Positions 11,017 to 25,482 are shown, counted from the stretch's first letter. The stretch: DNA of 64,000 nt from Podospora pseudocomata (GCF_035222375.1 NW_026946363.1:5270001-5334000); one strand, 5' to 3'. The notes: generated by a model from the letters alone, not told the origin. Program-made: numbers and translations.

Positions 11017-14000
11017 GCGTGGGGAATTCTTGACTGTCCTGGATTATTGAAGGTGTTGGTTCACTTTTGATTGGTGTAGCCTACAAGCTGTATCATCACA
11101 ACCATTGCTACCAGTTTGCAAGATGGACTGAGACCAGCTATGAGATGAGCATGTGAACGTGGTGAATGTGATGATGGGGTGACTTGGGGTTCAACGAAGG
11201 TATGCTGTGGTACGGTACGTTATTGATCAGGACGCCCCCAACTGCGAGCCCAACGTCCTTGAGCGGGGAAAACTGTCCGGTGAGCTATGCAATGGGAGAT
11301 GTGATATGTCTTTTTGGATGGCATTAGGGCCCCTAGAGACCGTTGTGAACCAGAAACTCCCGGGAAACCTTTCCGTCTTGTGGTGGTCTGAAGCCTGACT
11401 ACCGTGTGTCCATGGCTTTTCATTTGCCAGGACACAAAGCTGAAGCCATCGTCAAACAGGGAAGCCCAAAGTTTACAGCAATCTTGAGACATTTATAGCA
11501 TCCTGATGTCCCACAGCAGCACCAAACAGCAAAGCTAACCAGATAGCTGATTCTGCTGTGAAAAAGGCCACCGGGACCACAGCTTTGCTTGGCCCAGTAG
11601 AGGTGGCTAATAAGCAAGAAGAGTCGTCCGAGCTTGGGGTGGGCATTCGAGGGATGGTGGCACTGCAGCTTCCAATAGCTGAAGTTGAGCAAACAGAAGT
11701 GGGGGATCACGAGGGGAGGCCGTCGATGGGGATCAGATGTCTTACTATTACCTACACAGGGTCTTCGCTTGTGGCTTGTCAGGTGTGTAACAGGTAGAGA
11801 CAAGGGGAATCAAAGTTGTTTGAGTGTCTGACAAGCGTATGTGCAGCAACGCCTATCACCTTTTATCCCGCAATGATCGTCAGAGTGACGGTTAGTCGGG
11901 AAAGGGTCTGGAACCTTTGGGGTTGCGACAAAGCCCAGTCCGCTTAGGTTGTCCGCGGACCAACTATGGGGAAGAGCCCAGTGCAAGCGGGCGATCGAGA
12001 TCAAGGTTGAGGGGGAAGAGGGGTAAACTACGGGGAATAGGAGTCAATTGCACCGTCACGTGGTGGTGATTATTAGTAGTTGTGGCAGTTCTGCACTTCA
12101 TTTTGAGCGACATTGAAAGAGGGCTGGTGGCGCTAAGGGATGTGCAGTCCTTTTGAAAAATCGACTGTTCAGATGTCTGTCGTCATATCGTCGGAGACAG
12201 GGAGGCCAAAATAGTGGAAGAGATAGGAAGAAAGATGTCGGCTGAAGTCTCGAATCTCCAACGGCTTCCGGCAGAGCAAAGCCGTGACGACGGAACCGGG
12301 TGAGGTCACCCATCCAATGCTCATAGACAGCCGAGTCGTCCCCAAAGTTTGACAGAGCCGTCTGTGCTGTGCTTGGGTAGCGACAATCCAGATTGAAAAG
12401 GCATCGAGCGGATGAGACCGTGGTGGGATGGACGAGAGGGCCCTTCGTATGCCATGTGTTGGGTTGCATTGTGTATGCAGACTCGTTCCACCGAGACACA
12501 CCATCAAGCCGCCTCAATAGTATGATGGCAACGCAGCTCAATAGCCTCAGGAGGGGGACGCTGCAACAAAACGACGATGACTCTTTGTTGCTTGCTGCGG
12601 GCACCGCTGGAAACTCCGCATCAGACTATCACCCAGCGTGCTTGCATTGCTGCAGGGAAATGCCACCCACAGGAGCGGTGACCGACCTCTCATCCCAACA
12701 ATGCACTCAACTTTGCTGCTACATCAAGCATGCTGCATCAGCAGTGATAAGTTCTTGGCTCCAGATCGGGATGCTCTCCAACCCCTCCCTACTGGCCATT
12801 GTGCGTCCCAAGACATTCCACCCTGAACTTCTTCGATTGGCAACGCGGAGGGGTCCGTCTGTGGGCTAACTTCGAGTTCGACACAGCTTGAGGAACGCCT
12901 ATGAAGTCATCTGTGGATGCTTTTGTCTGAGGATCGAGCGATGATCGAGGCGGTCTAGATGAATTTCTGGGGAAAAAGGAGGGGTCTTCGGGTAGCAGAG
13001 CCAATCTAGAGGAGCAAGTGACGGGAGCTTGTTCAATCGGCCGAGATATGGTTATTGCCAGCGGGAATGGTAAAGAAAGCAAGTCATGGGCTGGATAGAC
13101 GTTGACTGGGTCTGATCTGGTGTCATTTGGTTGTCTCGTGCGACTAAAAGTCATGCAGGATAAAGAGAATCAGCCAACGAGTGGCTTGATGGAGGGGGTG
13201 ACGGTTGTTGTGATGGTAGATCTGTTTCCTCAACCGAGTCGTTTCTTTTGATCGGCCCACAGCAATTCGGCAAACCCCAGGAGAGGGTAATCAAAAACTG
13301 AGCGATGACATGTTGAACGTTTCAAAGACACAAGAAAACGATTTCTCAGAACTCCGAGTCTGTCTGAAGTGCCCCAATTGCTGACCACACGTGTGCTCAG
13401 TGCTCAGATCATGACCAAACCCACATTCGGGTTTGGGGGACTTTACCCCGCCAAGTGCCAAACTGAGTGACCACTCCAATCCGACAGCCAGACCCTGGGC
13501 ATTGGAAAGCATGACAGGAAAAAGGGGTCGAGACAACCTGAAAAAACAGCCGTGTTATGGCTATCTTGAGCTCCTCCTTCAGACCACGGCAACGGGCTGA
13601 ATTGGCATTGTTGTTTTGTTTCTTGAGACTGAAGCTGCCAAATTGTAGCACTACCTTGGTTCGCGGAACACCCGCTAGCACATAATTGGTACTGATACTG
13701 CCAGGGAACATCCTGGAAGCAGCAGCTGACGCACTGCTGATTGGACAAGACCGGCTTCTTCCCCGCTTTCAACGGTACCCCACGCATACGCAGGAAGAGC
13801 AAGAGAGCCAGTCAGTCCAACTCGCTTCGTCAGGAACTGCTTCTTTCCTATCTCTTGGAAAGAAGATGGCAAGCAAAGCCGGGGACAAACATTCTGGATG
13901 GGGATAATCTGATAGAATTTCCTGAGCCACAGATTGAAGTGAGAAGCGAGTGGCACAGACAGACAGACAGACACCTGGTACCTAGACAGACCCAGACACA

Positions 14001-14990
14001 GACAGCACCGGTGCCGGACAGGTCGGTAAGGTTGCTTTTTTTCGCTGACCACGCGCACCCATCAACTCGCCAATCACCCACAGACAAACCTGCCAAGGGC
14101 CAAGGAAACAAAGGACCTCCCCACTTAAACTTTGGCTGGGACAACAAAACCCACCTGAGCCCGAGTCAACGACGACGACACCTCTGGACAACACAGCCAG
14201 CACAGCCAGGCCGTATCCTTGCCGAGAGACTCCTCCCGCAGCTGTTTCGTGTCTTGCTGCCCGCCTTGTCTGAGAATTGTCGCGTCGAACCGAATCACAG
14301 CCCCGCGATCGAGTCGTTTTCCCGACAGTCCCTTGGGCCTGTGCCCACAGCAAACCGTGACCGAGGGCGTGCGAGCGGCGCGCGTGCTGTACGTGCTCTA
14401 GCTGCTATCGATAACGAGGTCCCGCGGTCGTTCTGCTCCACAGTTGCCCGCCCTAGAGCCGCCATTGAGCCCAGCCTGTCTTCTCGGGCAAAGCGAGTGG
14501 TTCTTTGCTGTTGTCCATGCCCCCAGAGTGAGCACTTCCAAGCCAGCGCGAAATAACGACCACCTACTCCCAATCCACGGCGGCGATACCTTCACGTCAA
14601 GAACAGCATGTCTCAGGCTTGTGCTGGGTTCTAGCTTTTGGCATCTTGGGCCTCTACTGCCCTGCTCCGGCCCCACCTGCGAGCATTTGGCTGCTCTCCA
14701 GTTACCAGCCACACGACGAGAAACCTTTGACGACCAATTTCACCGTCTGCTTGACAGACAAACAACGTTCTTTGCCGGCCAGAAAAAAGAGACAGGTTGC
14801 AACCGAAAGTCCCTCGATGCTCAACCTCCCAACCGCCAGGGGATACCCTTGAGTCCATCCTCTCGCCTGTCGTATACATCTACATCCGCCACCAGCCCTT
14901 CAGATTAACTTGTCGAGGGATATCACCCAGTCTACAATTGTCAATGTTGTCGAATGAATAAGGAGCCGCCAGAATAGCCACTTTACTGCA
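11017..14990. other. Long intergenic region and probable 5' leader of the Rim15-like gene
   Basis: There is no supported coding region in nearly 4 kb. The part from about 13,900 to 14,990 is C-rich and contains a GACAGACAGACAGACACC tract near 13,960-13,975, typical of a long 5' UTR or promoter of a regulated kinase gene. Open frames here (for example 12098-12604 on the minus strand) have no recognisable motif. Confidence 0.5.
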
Positions 14991-17900
14991 ATGGAAGAAG
15001 AGCCTACCCCACCCAACATGCTGGCCCCGCCGGCCTTGAACTCGCTCCGGGCCGGCGGCATGGAGAGATCGTTCAGCGAGAACATTCGTGAGGAGAGAGA
15101 GGAGCTCCGAGAGGCTGCCGAGCAGACTCTCAATGTCCTTCTGGATCTTAACCTCAATGGGACGATTCGATGGGTGAGCCCATCCTGGGTTGATGTGATT
15201 GGGACACCACCAGACTCCGTCATTGGAACACCAATTGCCGACCTTGTTGTCAGCCAAGACCCGACCATCTTCTCCAAGGTTGTGCAGGACATGAAAGACG
15301 ATGACCGGCGCAGCCAGTTTATACGATTTGCTGTCAAGCTGGGGCCCATGGCAAAGCTTTACCCGGTCGAGATGATTGGAGAGCCTGCTGAGGAAATGCC
15401 CCTCCCTACTGTTGAGCTAGAGGCCCAGGGTATCATGGTGTATAGTGGTGCGTCAGAGGGAGAAAGCCATGTGAGTTGCATCAGATGAATGCCATTTCTC
15501 GACCCAGGCGCTAATGCTTTCTCTTCAGAGCATGTGGATGATCAGACCCTGGGTAGCCCCACGAGAGATCAAGATTGATTTACCACCGGTTATCGTTGAT
15601 TCTCTCGGGTCCGGCGCTGAAGTGTTGGCGAGTTACCTGACCCAACTCGCAGAATCCGGACTTGACGATCCAGCCCTCCATCCCCCGCCCCTTCCGGTTC
15701 TTTGCCGAATTTGCGAACGTCAGATTTCCCCGTGGTGGTTTGAGAAGCACACAGACCTCTGCTTGCAGGAACATCGAGCTGAGATGGATGTTCAGATGGC
15801 GCAAGAAAATCTGACCGAGCACAGGAGCGCGATTGTCAAGGTTCTCGACGCGTTAGGAGACACTCGACGAAGTCGCTCCTTGGTAGGGGAGCCATCGCCG
15901 CCATTGGCTGCTGAATACAAAGGGTTGCTTATTAGGGCGCCTACCTCGGCTACTTCTTCCCCGGGCACATCATCGCCAATCCTTGGCGCAGGTCGGTCGC
16001 GAGAACGATCGTCTGGCTTTGGACATGCGCGAGCGCGGTCCTTCGCCGTGCGCCGGCCGCAGGTCCGGATTGTTGAGCTCTTACTGGATCTTTGCGATAC
16101 AGCCATTGAAATCAGCACGCCGGCCATCAAGGAGTCGCCCCAGCCAGACGGTGAAATTCGCACGCAGTCCCCTCAGTCGGAAGGACATATCACGCAGGTT
16201 TTACAGTGGGAGACCCCAGGAACCAACACACTGGAACAGGAGCAGGGGCTTGCCCTGCTTTGCAGTGATACAGAAAAAGTAGCTCGGGACAAGGTGGAGG
16301 CCGTATTCCGTCACCGACGAATCTTGGAGTATGCCGAGCGAATTCGCGTCGAGTTTGCCATTATCGTTCAAAACTGTATCGATAAAGCCTTGCGTAGTGC
16401 GGCTAGGATTGCCTCTGGACATATGCTCAGTGACACGACCGAGGATGAAGACGAAGCTGCCGTCATTGCGCCGTCTCGGGGGGAGGAGGATATCTTTGTG
16501 GGAAGTTTTGATGAGCACCCTTCTGGTTTGGCTTTGGCATTAGAAAATGCAGATATTGATGAAGATCCTGAAAGACGGCGTTCGTCTGCTGTCCACTCTA
16601 CGAGATCAAGCAGTCCCCGAGAGTGCCCAACCCCGCGATCTCACCGAGGTGCCACAGCCAACTTTTCGGGTGCGAATCAGTCTCGACGAGAATCAATGAT
16701 TTTTGAGAGCGATGCGGGTGCGGACAGCGATGGAAGCTTGCGATCAGCATCCGTGGCGTCAAGGCCGCCGCCGCGGACAGACTCGCCCATGTCCGAGTTC
16801 AGTGATCTCCGCCGGCAGGCAAGTTCGCGACAACATCATCGCAGAAGCCTGATTCTCCCCGGAGCCGTGTCTCCGCGGCGGCAGGAATCGCCATCACGTA
16901 TGGGTCCGCCGTCGTCCCCCCTTCGGATTCACAAGCCCCGTAACTTTCCCTTCTCCTCGGACGCTCTTGTGTCTCCTGAGGCGTCCCCGTTGCTCACACA
17001 TAGCGAGTTCACTTCGCCGAGCGTCCCCCATCATGTTCACCACAGAAGACAATCCTCGGCTGCTGTCTCGGCATCCACCGGGGACTTGCCCCTGAGCATC
17101 AAACCGCCTGTATCGCCACGTCTAGCGCCTCAAGCCAAGGCCGTGCCTCCATCGATCAGAGACTTCGAGATCATCAAGCCCATCAGCAAAGGCGCGTTTG
17201 GTAGCGTCTATTTGTCCAAAAAGAAGTCGACAGGCGAGTACTTTGCCATCAAAGTACTCAAGAAAGCTGACATGGTCGCCAAGAATCAGGTCACCAACGT
17301 TAAAGCGGAACGGGCCATCATGATGTGGCAAGGTGAAAGCGACTTTGTTGCCAAGCTATACTGGACCTTTTCGAGCAAAGACTACCTGTACCTCGTAATG
17401 GAGTACCTCAACGGAGGGGATTGTGCGGCACTCATCAAGATTTTGGGCGGTCTATCTGAGGAATGGGCAAAGAAATATCTGGGCGAGGTTGTTCTCGGTG
17501 TTGAGCACTTGCACAGCCGCGGAATCGTTCACCGAGATCTCAAGCCTGATAACCTGCTGATTGATCAGAAGGGCCACTTGAAGTTGACCGACTTCGGTCT
17601 TTCACGGATGGGTTTGATTGGAAGGCAGAAGCGGGCACTGAACAGCGGCACTGATGCTGCCCCTGACTTGCTCAAGCAAGGACCGTTCGCTCGGTCGACA
17701 TCCATCGCATCATCCAGGTCGACTTCCATGGACCTTCACGGCCGCAGCCACTCGCCTGGCTCCACGCCGCAAATGACTCCTAGCGATTGCGCCGTGAGCC
17801 TAGGACCACCCTCCTACTTCAACCTTGGCACATTGTCGCAGGAACCACGTCGTGTGTCCACTCAGCGCAGCGACAGTGGCGGTAGTGAAGCACTGTCGCA

Positions 17901-20883
17901 GATGATTGGCAATCTATCTTTGGCTGATCCTCAAGTGAGCTACTCATCATCGGCCATTCTTTCCCCTGCCGAGGGGAGTGAAGTTGAGCCTGGCGCATCC
18001 CCAGACTTTGCCTCCCTTTCCCACGTCACTTCACACAACGGTCTCGAGTCCCACAGGGGCACTCCTCCGCAGCCATCAATGGCGCCGCCAAATTGGGCTC
18101 TATTTGACCCCGAAGATACCACCCGCCGCTTCGTTGGCACTCCGGATTATCTTGCTCCGGAAACAATCAAAGGCGAACCTCAAGACGAAACCAGTGATTG
18201 GTGGTCCGTTGGATGCATCTTGTACGAGTTCCTCTACGGCATCCCGCCGTTCCACGCCGGTGAGGCCGAGCAGGTATTTGAGAACATTCTTGCCCGGAGA
18301 ATGACGTTTCCTGAGATGGACCCAAAGATATCACCCGAGGCCAAAGATATCATCAACAAGCTGCTTTGTATGGATCCCAGCCAACGCCTGGGTGCTAACA
18401 AGGACGATAAGTTCCAGAGTGGAGGCGAGGAAATCCGTAATCATCCTTGGTTCAATGGTGTGAACTGGGACACGTTGCTTCAGGATGAGGCCGAGTTTGT
18501 GCCCCAGCCGGAAGACCCTGAGGATACCGAGTACTTTGACTCCCGTGGCGCCACGCTCCAGTCTTTTGTGGAAGAGATGGAGGATCAGAGCTCGCCCCCT
18601 CCCGGTGGCCCCCTTTCCGACAATTTTGACCGACCGCACGATGCCCTGTCTCGGGTTAGATCCCAGGTCAACTCCATGAAGCGTGGTTTGATGCCTCTGC
18701 ACATTCCTCCGCACGTTAGAGACCACAAGAGTAGCCGGAGGCTCAGTGAACCTGTGGCCGCTGATGACTTTGGGAATTTCACTTTCAAGAACCTGCCTGT
18801 TCTCGAGAAGGCGAACAAGGATGTGATCCAGAAACTGCGCGCAGAAGCTCTCGCGGGCTCAAACAAACCCATCAGTCCCGGCGGAGCGAGCAACAACAGC
18901 ATTACTTCTCCCGGAACAGGCCTTGAGGGTAGTCCCATCATTGCCAATCCGGTTCAACGGACGCTATCCAATGCCAAAGCTACTCAACGGCCCCAGTCGC
19001 CCTCTGGTCTGAGCCACGCCAACTCGTCTCCCAGTCGTGCTTCCCAGCCTTCGTCGCCCCTATTGGTCTCTTTTGTGGCAGGCCAAGGCGAGAACAGACG
19101 CAAGGCCTCTGCGAACTCGAATACATCGCAGCCCTCAACAACGACAAGTTCACTGCAGCCGGGAAATTTCTTCGATCTACCCCGCGTTCCGCCTAGTCTG
19201 CAGAAAGCGGCCACTAGTGTTGCTGCTTCCCCGTCCCCGGTGAAAAGTCGTGGGGGAGGGTTGCCTCCGCTGCCGCTCTCGTCACCGTCAAAGCCAATGC
19301 CGAATCACCTGATGTCTACTCCCAGGCACAGCGGAAGCTCCGTCGGCGGACGTTCCCGTTCGTTGACGGTGGGCTCGCAAGAAGGTAGCCCGGTGGCAGC
19401 AGATCTCTTCTTGGCGGCTGCTCATAAGAATCGTCGCAGCCAAGTATTTGACATGTCACCATCATCCTCGGACAACGAGGGCGACAAGGCCAATGCGCTG
19501 CTCAGAGTTCAACGACGACGTCAAAGCTCGAGACGCATGTCATATATCGCGGCAAATGAGGGCATTCCTATTTTCCGTGCTCTCGACGTTTTGATATGCG
19601 ATGATCATCCCATCTCCCGCATGGTGATGGAAAAACTCCTGGAGAAGCTGCGGTGCCGTACCGTTGCCGTATCAACAGGTCCTGAGGCCATTCGATACGC
19701 CATGAGCGACATCAAGTTCGACATCATTTTCCTGGAGTTTAGGTTGCCGCAGATTTCAGGTTGGGACGTTGCCCGTATGATACGCGAGACCAAGCATGCA
19801 AACACCCATACTCCCATTGTTGCGATCACAGCCTACTTGAAGGATCTGAACGGGCCTTATCTCTTTGACTCGCTCATTGAGAAACCGATCAGTTCATCAA
19901 AGTTAACCGAGGTTCTTTGTTCGCTTTGTCAGTGGAAAGCGCCCATGCCCGGCCAGCTGGTCAACACAACTCAAACATCGTTGCCGCTGCCGCATCCTGT
20001 TCCTTCGGGTCTTCGACAACAGGAAACCTTTCGACTTGAGGACAGCCCCACCTCTAATTCGTCTGGATATGCCAATCGTTCGAGCAGCAGCTTCCGGGAG
20101 GACTCAATCGCATCTAGTCTATATGGAGACTCGGAGTCCGTCATGACAGACGACATTCCGGTTCTGATCAGCAGGAAAGCCACTGGTGACTGGGAAGAGG
20201 GCGGCGGACTTGGCATCTCAGGTGCCGAGGAGATATTGTCGGGCCAAGGCGAGCCGATGAGGTCTCCCACGCTCCCTCATCTGGTGACTCAGCAATCAGC
20301 ACCAGGCCAGATGGAACACTCGCCGCTCCAAAAGAAAGGACCGATGCCTCAGCGTTCCTTTGAGAAGTTAAAGGCGAGGCGCGAGTCGCTCGAAAAACGG
20401 AGGTTCGAGGGCAATGTTGATTCGGCCGATGACGAAGACGACGAGCTGGATGCGGGGGGGACTGGCCGTACCCCAGCCTCTCCATCTGCTAAACACTCAC
20501 GCGCTAAGCAACAGCTGCCCTCGTCCAAGCTTGGCATCGAGATGATGAGGGCAAACAGCCACGACAGCATGCTAGAGCCTCAGACACAAGTAGCCACGCC
20601 GAATCATGAAGGTCAGCTCGAATTCCCCGAGAGTATCGCGCCGGAGATTGCCCCAACTCCTATCACGCCGCTTTCCAAGGTGGTGGAGGATCTCAACGAG
20701 GGAGTAGAGACGCCACCGGCTGCTGAGGGAGAAAGCGTCGACAAGGCAGATATCGACGTAGATGAGACTCCCCGTCCCAATTCGACCTTGGCATTCATGG
20801 CGTCCATTGACGAAGACCCGACTCCTCGCCCCCCTGCGCGGGTAACCGATAGAGACAACGTCTTGCCTTTTTCTGGGATCTAG
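14991..20883 (+). CDS. RIM15: Rim15-like serine/threonine protein kinase with C-terminal pseudo-receiver
   Basis: This is a PAS-kinase-receiver protein of the Rim15/Cek1 group, which links nutrient signals (TOR/PKA) to quiescence through endosulfine-type substrates. Two exons, 14991-15470 and 15529-20883 (intron GTGAGT...CAG), give 1944 residues. A PAS-like region lies at about 35-150. A zinc-finger-like C-x2-C-x11-H-x3-C follows (C219, C222, H234, C238). The kinase domain is at about 705-1130, with GAFGSVY, HRDLKPDN, DFG near 847 and GTPDYLAPE near 1026. The activation segment carries a Ser-rich insert of roughly 170 residues, as in this family. The receiver domain (about 1512-1627) retains the acidic pair (CDDH) and the distal Lys (EKPI), but the phospho-acceptor position reads FLEFRLP, with Glu near 1561. 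Confidence 0.95.
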
Positions 20884-23334
20884 ATTGCCGCTACAAGCCC
20901 CAACCACAAACACACACATACACATAACACATACACGAACCCAAGGTTTCCTTTCATTGTCTTGTCAACATATCATCGCTCAATATTTCATTTTGAGTCA
21001 GCGCGGCGTTTTACTGGCGGGAAGGAAGCTTGATGGAAGCTGAAGACTGCATCACGAACCAACTCTTTGCTTTTGCTCTTTCATTTGTTATTTTTTTTTT
21101 TGGCATAGTGTGTACGAGTTGATTAGTCGAGCATCAAGAAGTGAAGTTGGGATGAGGAAGATGGTAGTCTTGTTTCAGATATGTGATTTTTTTTTATTTT
21201 ATTTTTTTGCAAGCTGAGTTAGGTACATGTGTTGCCCGAGAAGGAAGGAGGGATTGAACGTTGTATTGCACAGCAGATACATTTTGGAGTGTGATATTTT
21301 GGCGATGAAGATGGTTCGTTTGAACAAATTGATTTGAGATGAGTTGAGCTTTTGCGGGTTTTGTTGTGTGTTTCTTGAATGTTGTATGTCGCATACCCCC
21401 CGTTTTTTGAGCGTGCTTTGCAGAGTGATTTGTGGGATGATAGTAAGCACGCTTTTGCAGAGGATGTAACCTTTTATTGGATTAGGTCACAGGGCTTGGG
21501 GGGTGAGAGTGATAATATAAGATACTAGATTGCAAAGCGGCTGTTCTCATGATGGTGATATATCTGTGCACTGAGATGGCCCGTCCACGAGAAGCTGGCG
21601 AGTTAGTGTAGGGTTAAGACAGGAGGATAGGGGGCGCTCTCCTTGAGGGCTGGGTAGCGTGAGGTGAGCTGTGACTAGCCGGCCGGGCTTCTCCGTACGC
21701 GGCTCGGGGTCCTTGTGGCTTGCAGCAGCCGAGACATTTTTGGACTGCAACACAACATGACATCACACAGGGCCTCTGCTGTGAAGTGTGTGCCGACTTC
21801 CGTTGAAGTTTTTCCGCCTTTTCGTCTTCCCCACAGGCCAACAACCATATATTATCCACCTTCTCGAAGTCCACCCACGTGTGTAAACTATTGGATCAGA
21901 ATAGCCCCGAGGGTGCCCGCTGTTGAGTTTACGGATGGTAGGGATGTGACCCCGAACATGCTGTACATTCGGCCGCATTCATGGGAGCTGGCGGACAGCA
22001 TATTCCTGTGTCGCGTGCTCAACATCTGGATCAGCATTGCACAGTCTGCCCTATGAGAACAACCTGAGTAGCACAGAAAGCCAAGCACAAACAAGCTCAC
22101 TTGGCTGTATTGGCATCATTGGCATTGCATTGGCAAAGCATTGGCGACATTGCTTGTTGTTGTCTTGGGAGCTCTTGGGGGTGGCTTGACTGTCCTAGCT
22201 ACGGGTTCAGTACTAGGACCATCCTTGACCCCGCGAGCCCCCACCAGTGTCAAGAAGTGTCCACGTGCACGGGACTTGCCTCGACCGCCTCGAACACCAC
22301 AGGAGCGCAGGCCGAGCAAGAGTCAGCAATATTCCATGCGAGTTTGTTTAAAGCTCTGACTCTTGGAGGCGAAGGTAGGGGCCGGTGCTTAGGCGAAGCT
22401 CGGTGGCAGACCAAAGCAGGCTCTTCAAAGGGTGCGGACCCCTGAATGGGAAGATTGGACGATGATGGCCTTGACTATCAGTTTCCAGCTGATCGGGCGG
22501 TAAAGACTGATAAAGATGGATCGAGTCACCGCCGAGAGAAGTGTTGGTGCCGAGGCCTGAAAGCAAAGCTTTTTGAAAGCTTTGGAGCTTCACATCAGTA
22601 GCGACTGGCAGCCGCCGCCCGGCTGCTCGTTGAAAAGCGGCCCACGCGACCACTTTCCGTATGGGGCAGAGCACAAAATATGGGGGGAGTGGCAAGGTGG
22701 CCGGCAGTCGAGCAAGTTGTAGAAATTGCTGAGAGGGCGATACCACGCCTCCAAACTCGCCAAAAAAGTGACCAAACGCCCCTCTCTTTAGACTCGATGG
22801 CGTTGTGCCACTGCCCGCTGCGTAGATTCCGCGTGACAAGACAAACCCTGTCCTGCGGTAAGCTTCCTTTCGTGAGAAGAGAAAAAAAAAAACCACATCC
22901 CCACCCCTCCTCACATCGGCCATCGTCGCTACTGGCCCCGAGGGAGTGGACGTTTTATCCATCAAGACCCCTCTCCCGCCTCCCGTGCTCCATCACACCT
23001 TCCCCTCTACAAAGTACACAACACCCACACCTACCCACAGATTACTTTACTTAAAAGGAAGTTGAAAACGTTTTGACCTTTTCCCCTTCTTCCCCTTCTT
23101 CCCCTCTTCCTTCCGCAAGTCTCAACGAACGACTAGTGGACTAGCCGGGACACTGGCTCGGTTTTAAACTTTACCTTTTCTCCCCCTTCCCACTTCCCTT
23201 ATTTTTTTTCTTCTACACCCTCCCCTAAAACTACCCTTATCCTCGGTATCTCTTCCTTTTTATCACCAGCTCGAACCTGAGCATCTGGTTTGTTTGCCAA
23301 ATCGCGGGGGGATTTTTACGTACAGAATCGGCAG
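20884..23334. other. Intergenic region with 3' UTR and phosphate-transporter promoter
   Basis: AT-rich T-tracts (21,090-21,200) mark the probable 3' end of the kinase gene. From about 23,040 to 23,260 the plus strand is strongly pyrimidine-rich (CTTCCCC repeats), as seen just upstream of many fungal transcription starts. No gene is supported in between. Confidence 0.5.
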
Positions 23335-25482
23335 ATGGCCGACCTCCTCCGTCACCATCGTCACCACGCCCCCGGGGCGGGAGAGATCCCTGTCCCCCAC
23401 GGCCCCTCCACCGGCGACGAGCACGAACACTACCCCAAATCCGTCAGCATGGACCAGCAACATGCCATCTTCTCGTACCTCACCCACCCGGACGACTGCT
23501 ACACCCCCGAGGGGACGTACTGGGCCGACCTCCCACTCAAGGAGCGGGTCAAGTTTGTGAACAATGTGCAGAACAAGGAGGCCTGGGAGGAAGTCAAGGC
23601 GATAGGCAGGATGATGAAGGAAGATCCGCTGAGCCCGGTGTCGTGGTACTGGACGAATGCGGTGCTGCCTGGTGCCGGGCTGGGATTGGAGGGTTATGTG
23701 TTGTTCAGTATTGGGAATTTGGAGCCGCTGTTCAGATCTACCTGGCCGCAGTGCTGGGGGAAGAACGCGACCGAGTGCAGCGCCAACTGGGTTGCTTCGG
23801 TGACGTATTTGGAGGTTATTGGTATTATGGTTGGCCAGATGGCTGTGGGGGTTATTGGAGATTGGATTGGCAGACGATGGGGGTTGATTCAGGATGCTGC
23901 GATCATGTTTGTGGGTTTGCTGATGATCACGGCGAGTTGGGGCCTGGATCTCAATGGCTGGGTTATCTGCTATGCTTGGAGTTTGTTCTTCTATGGTGAG
24001 TTTGGGAGGAGAAGCGGTGGGAGTTTGGACATTGGCTAACGAGTGATCACAGGTTTCGGTGTTGGTGGTGAATATCCTATTACTGCTACTTCATCGATGG
24101 AAAACGCGGTTTCCGCCGGCAAGCTATCTACGAGAGAGGACCGTCTTCACCGCGGACGCAAGGTCACCATGGCCTTTTTGATGCAAGGTTGGGGTCAGTT
24201 TTTCAACCAGGCTTTGCTGATCATTCTCCTCCTGATTTTCCACCACGGCGACGGCAACCCGCCCTACGGCACAACGACCACCCAATGGCTTTGGCGCGTG
24301 TCGTTTGCCATCCCTGCTGTCGGTACACTATGGCTTGTGTACCACCGTGCCTACAAGATGCCGCACGCGGGCCGCCAGCTCGCAGCTGTCAAGAAGAAGA
24401 GCAACGTCACAGGTTACGATGTAGATTCCCTCCGCCTTGCCTGCAACATCTTTGGCGGTCGTTTGCTTGCCACGGCTGGCACATGGTTCTGCAATGACGT
24501 CTTCTTTTACGGCAACAAGCTTTTCCAGGCTCAGTTTATCGCTGTCTTGAGCGGGCCGACTGAGTCCGTCATGACTGGATGGATTTGGAACTTGTACAAC
24601 GTCATTGTATCGCTTGTTGGGTACTATCTCGCCTCTATCCTCATCGACAACAAGTTCTATGGCCGCAAGATGATGCAGCAGGTCGGTTTCTTGATGTGCT
24701 TCATCATGTTCGTCGTCCCCGCCTTCAACTACGAATATTATACCTCTCCGGCCGGTATCAAGGCGTTTCAGGCCATGTACTTCCTCTCGAGTTTCTTCAA
24801 CCAATTCGGTCCCAACAGCGTTACTTTCCTCGTGGCTGGTGAGGTCTTCCCTACGCCCATCCGCGCCTCTGCCCACGGCTTCAGCGCTTGCATCGGCAAG
24901 GCTGGTGCTTTGCTTGCTTCAGTTCTGTACAACTACATTGATACTCAGACAAAGTTCTATGTCGTCCCATGGTTCGGTCTCGCGGGTATGCTTCTTACCT
25001 GGCTTTTCCTTCCTGACACCACCGGCCTCGATCTTAAGGAGCAAGAGCGTCGCTGGGCCTACATCCGCGCCGGTCGCGACCAGGATTACCATGGCATTGC
25101 CGTTCACCCCAAGCACTTGTCTCTCTGGGAGCGGTTGAGAGGTGTAGGCAAGAACTACAACCCTGAGCTGGACCGCAGGCAGAAGATTGAGGACATTCGT
25201 GAGGAGTGGGAGGGCAAGGAAAGAGCTCGTGCCCAGAAGGAGGCGGGTGGTGATGCGACTGGGATGGATGATTTGAGTGACGATGAGTGGACAGATGAGG
25301 TGCATCATTACTTCAGAAACACCCGGGAGCCATCGGAGAAGGAGAGAGCTGCGGCTGTTACTGGCAAGGGTGGAGAAATCATGATGACACCGGCGAGCAT
25401 TTCGACGCCTTCGAGTGCGGCCATGACCGAGAAGGGTGATGAGGAGAAGCCTGGCTCTTCGTCTGCGTCGTCGGCGAGGTAG
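23335..25482 (+). CDS. MFS inorganic phosphate transporter
   Basis: This is a plasma-membrane proton-coupled phosphate permease of the Pho84/PHS family of the major facilitator superfamily. The ATG at 23335 (MADLLRHHRHH) is the start; an open frame reaches upstream only to a TTG. Exons 23335-23995 and 24053-25482 (intron GTGAGT...CAG, branch-like GGCTAAC) encode 696 residues. The family signature appears as GVGGEYP just after the intron. The MFS loop motif GDWIGRRWG is in the first half, and FPTPIRASAHG with several hydrophobic helices in the second. The N-terminal 100 residues and C-terminal 130 are soluble; the tail is acidic and Ser/Thr-rich, which makes the protein longer than the usual 520-600. 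Confidence 0.9.

Noticed and set aside
12098-12604. Minus-strand 168-residue frame
   Set aside because: Low-information composition, no motif and no conserved neighbour; probably chance.
23290-23334. Upstream start of the phosphate transporter
   Set aside because: The frame opens at TTG; the first ATG is at 23335 and has no upstream in-frame alternative.
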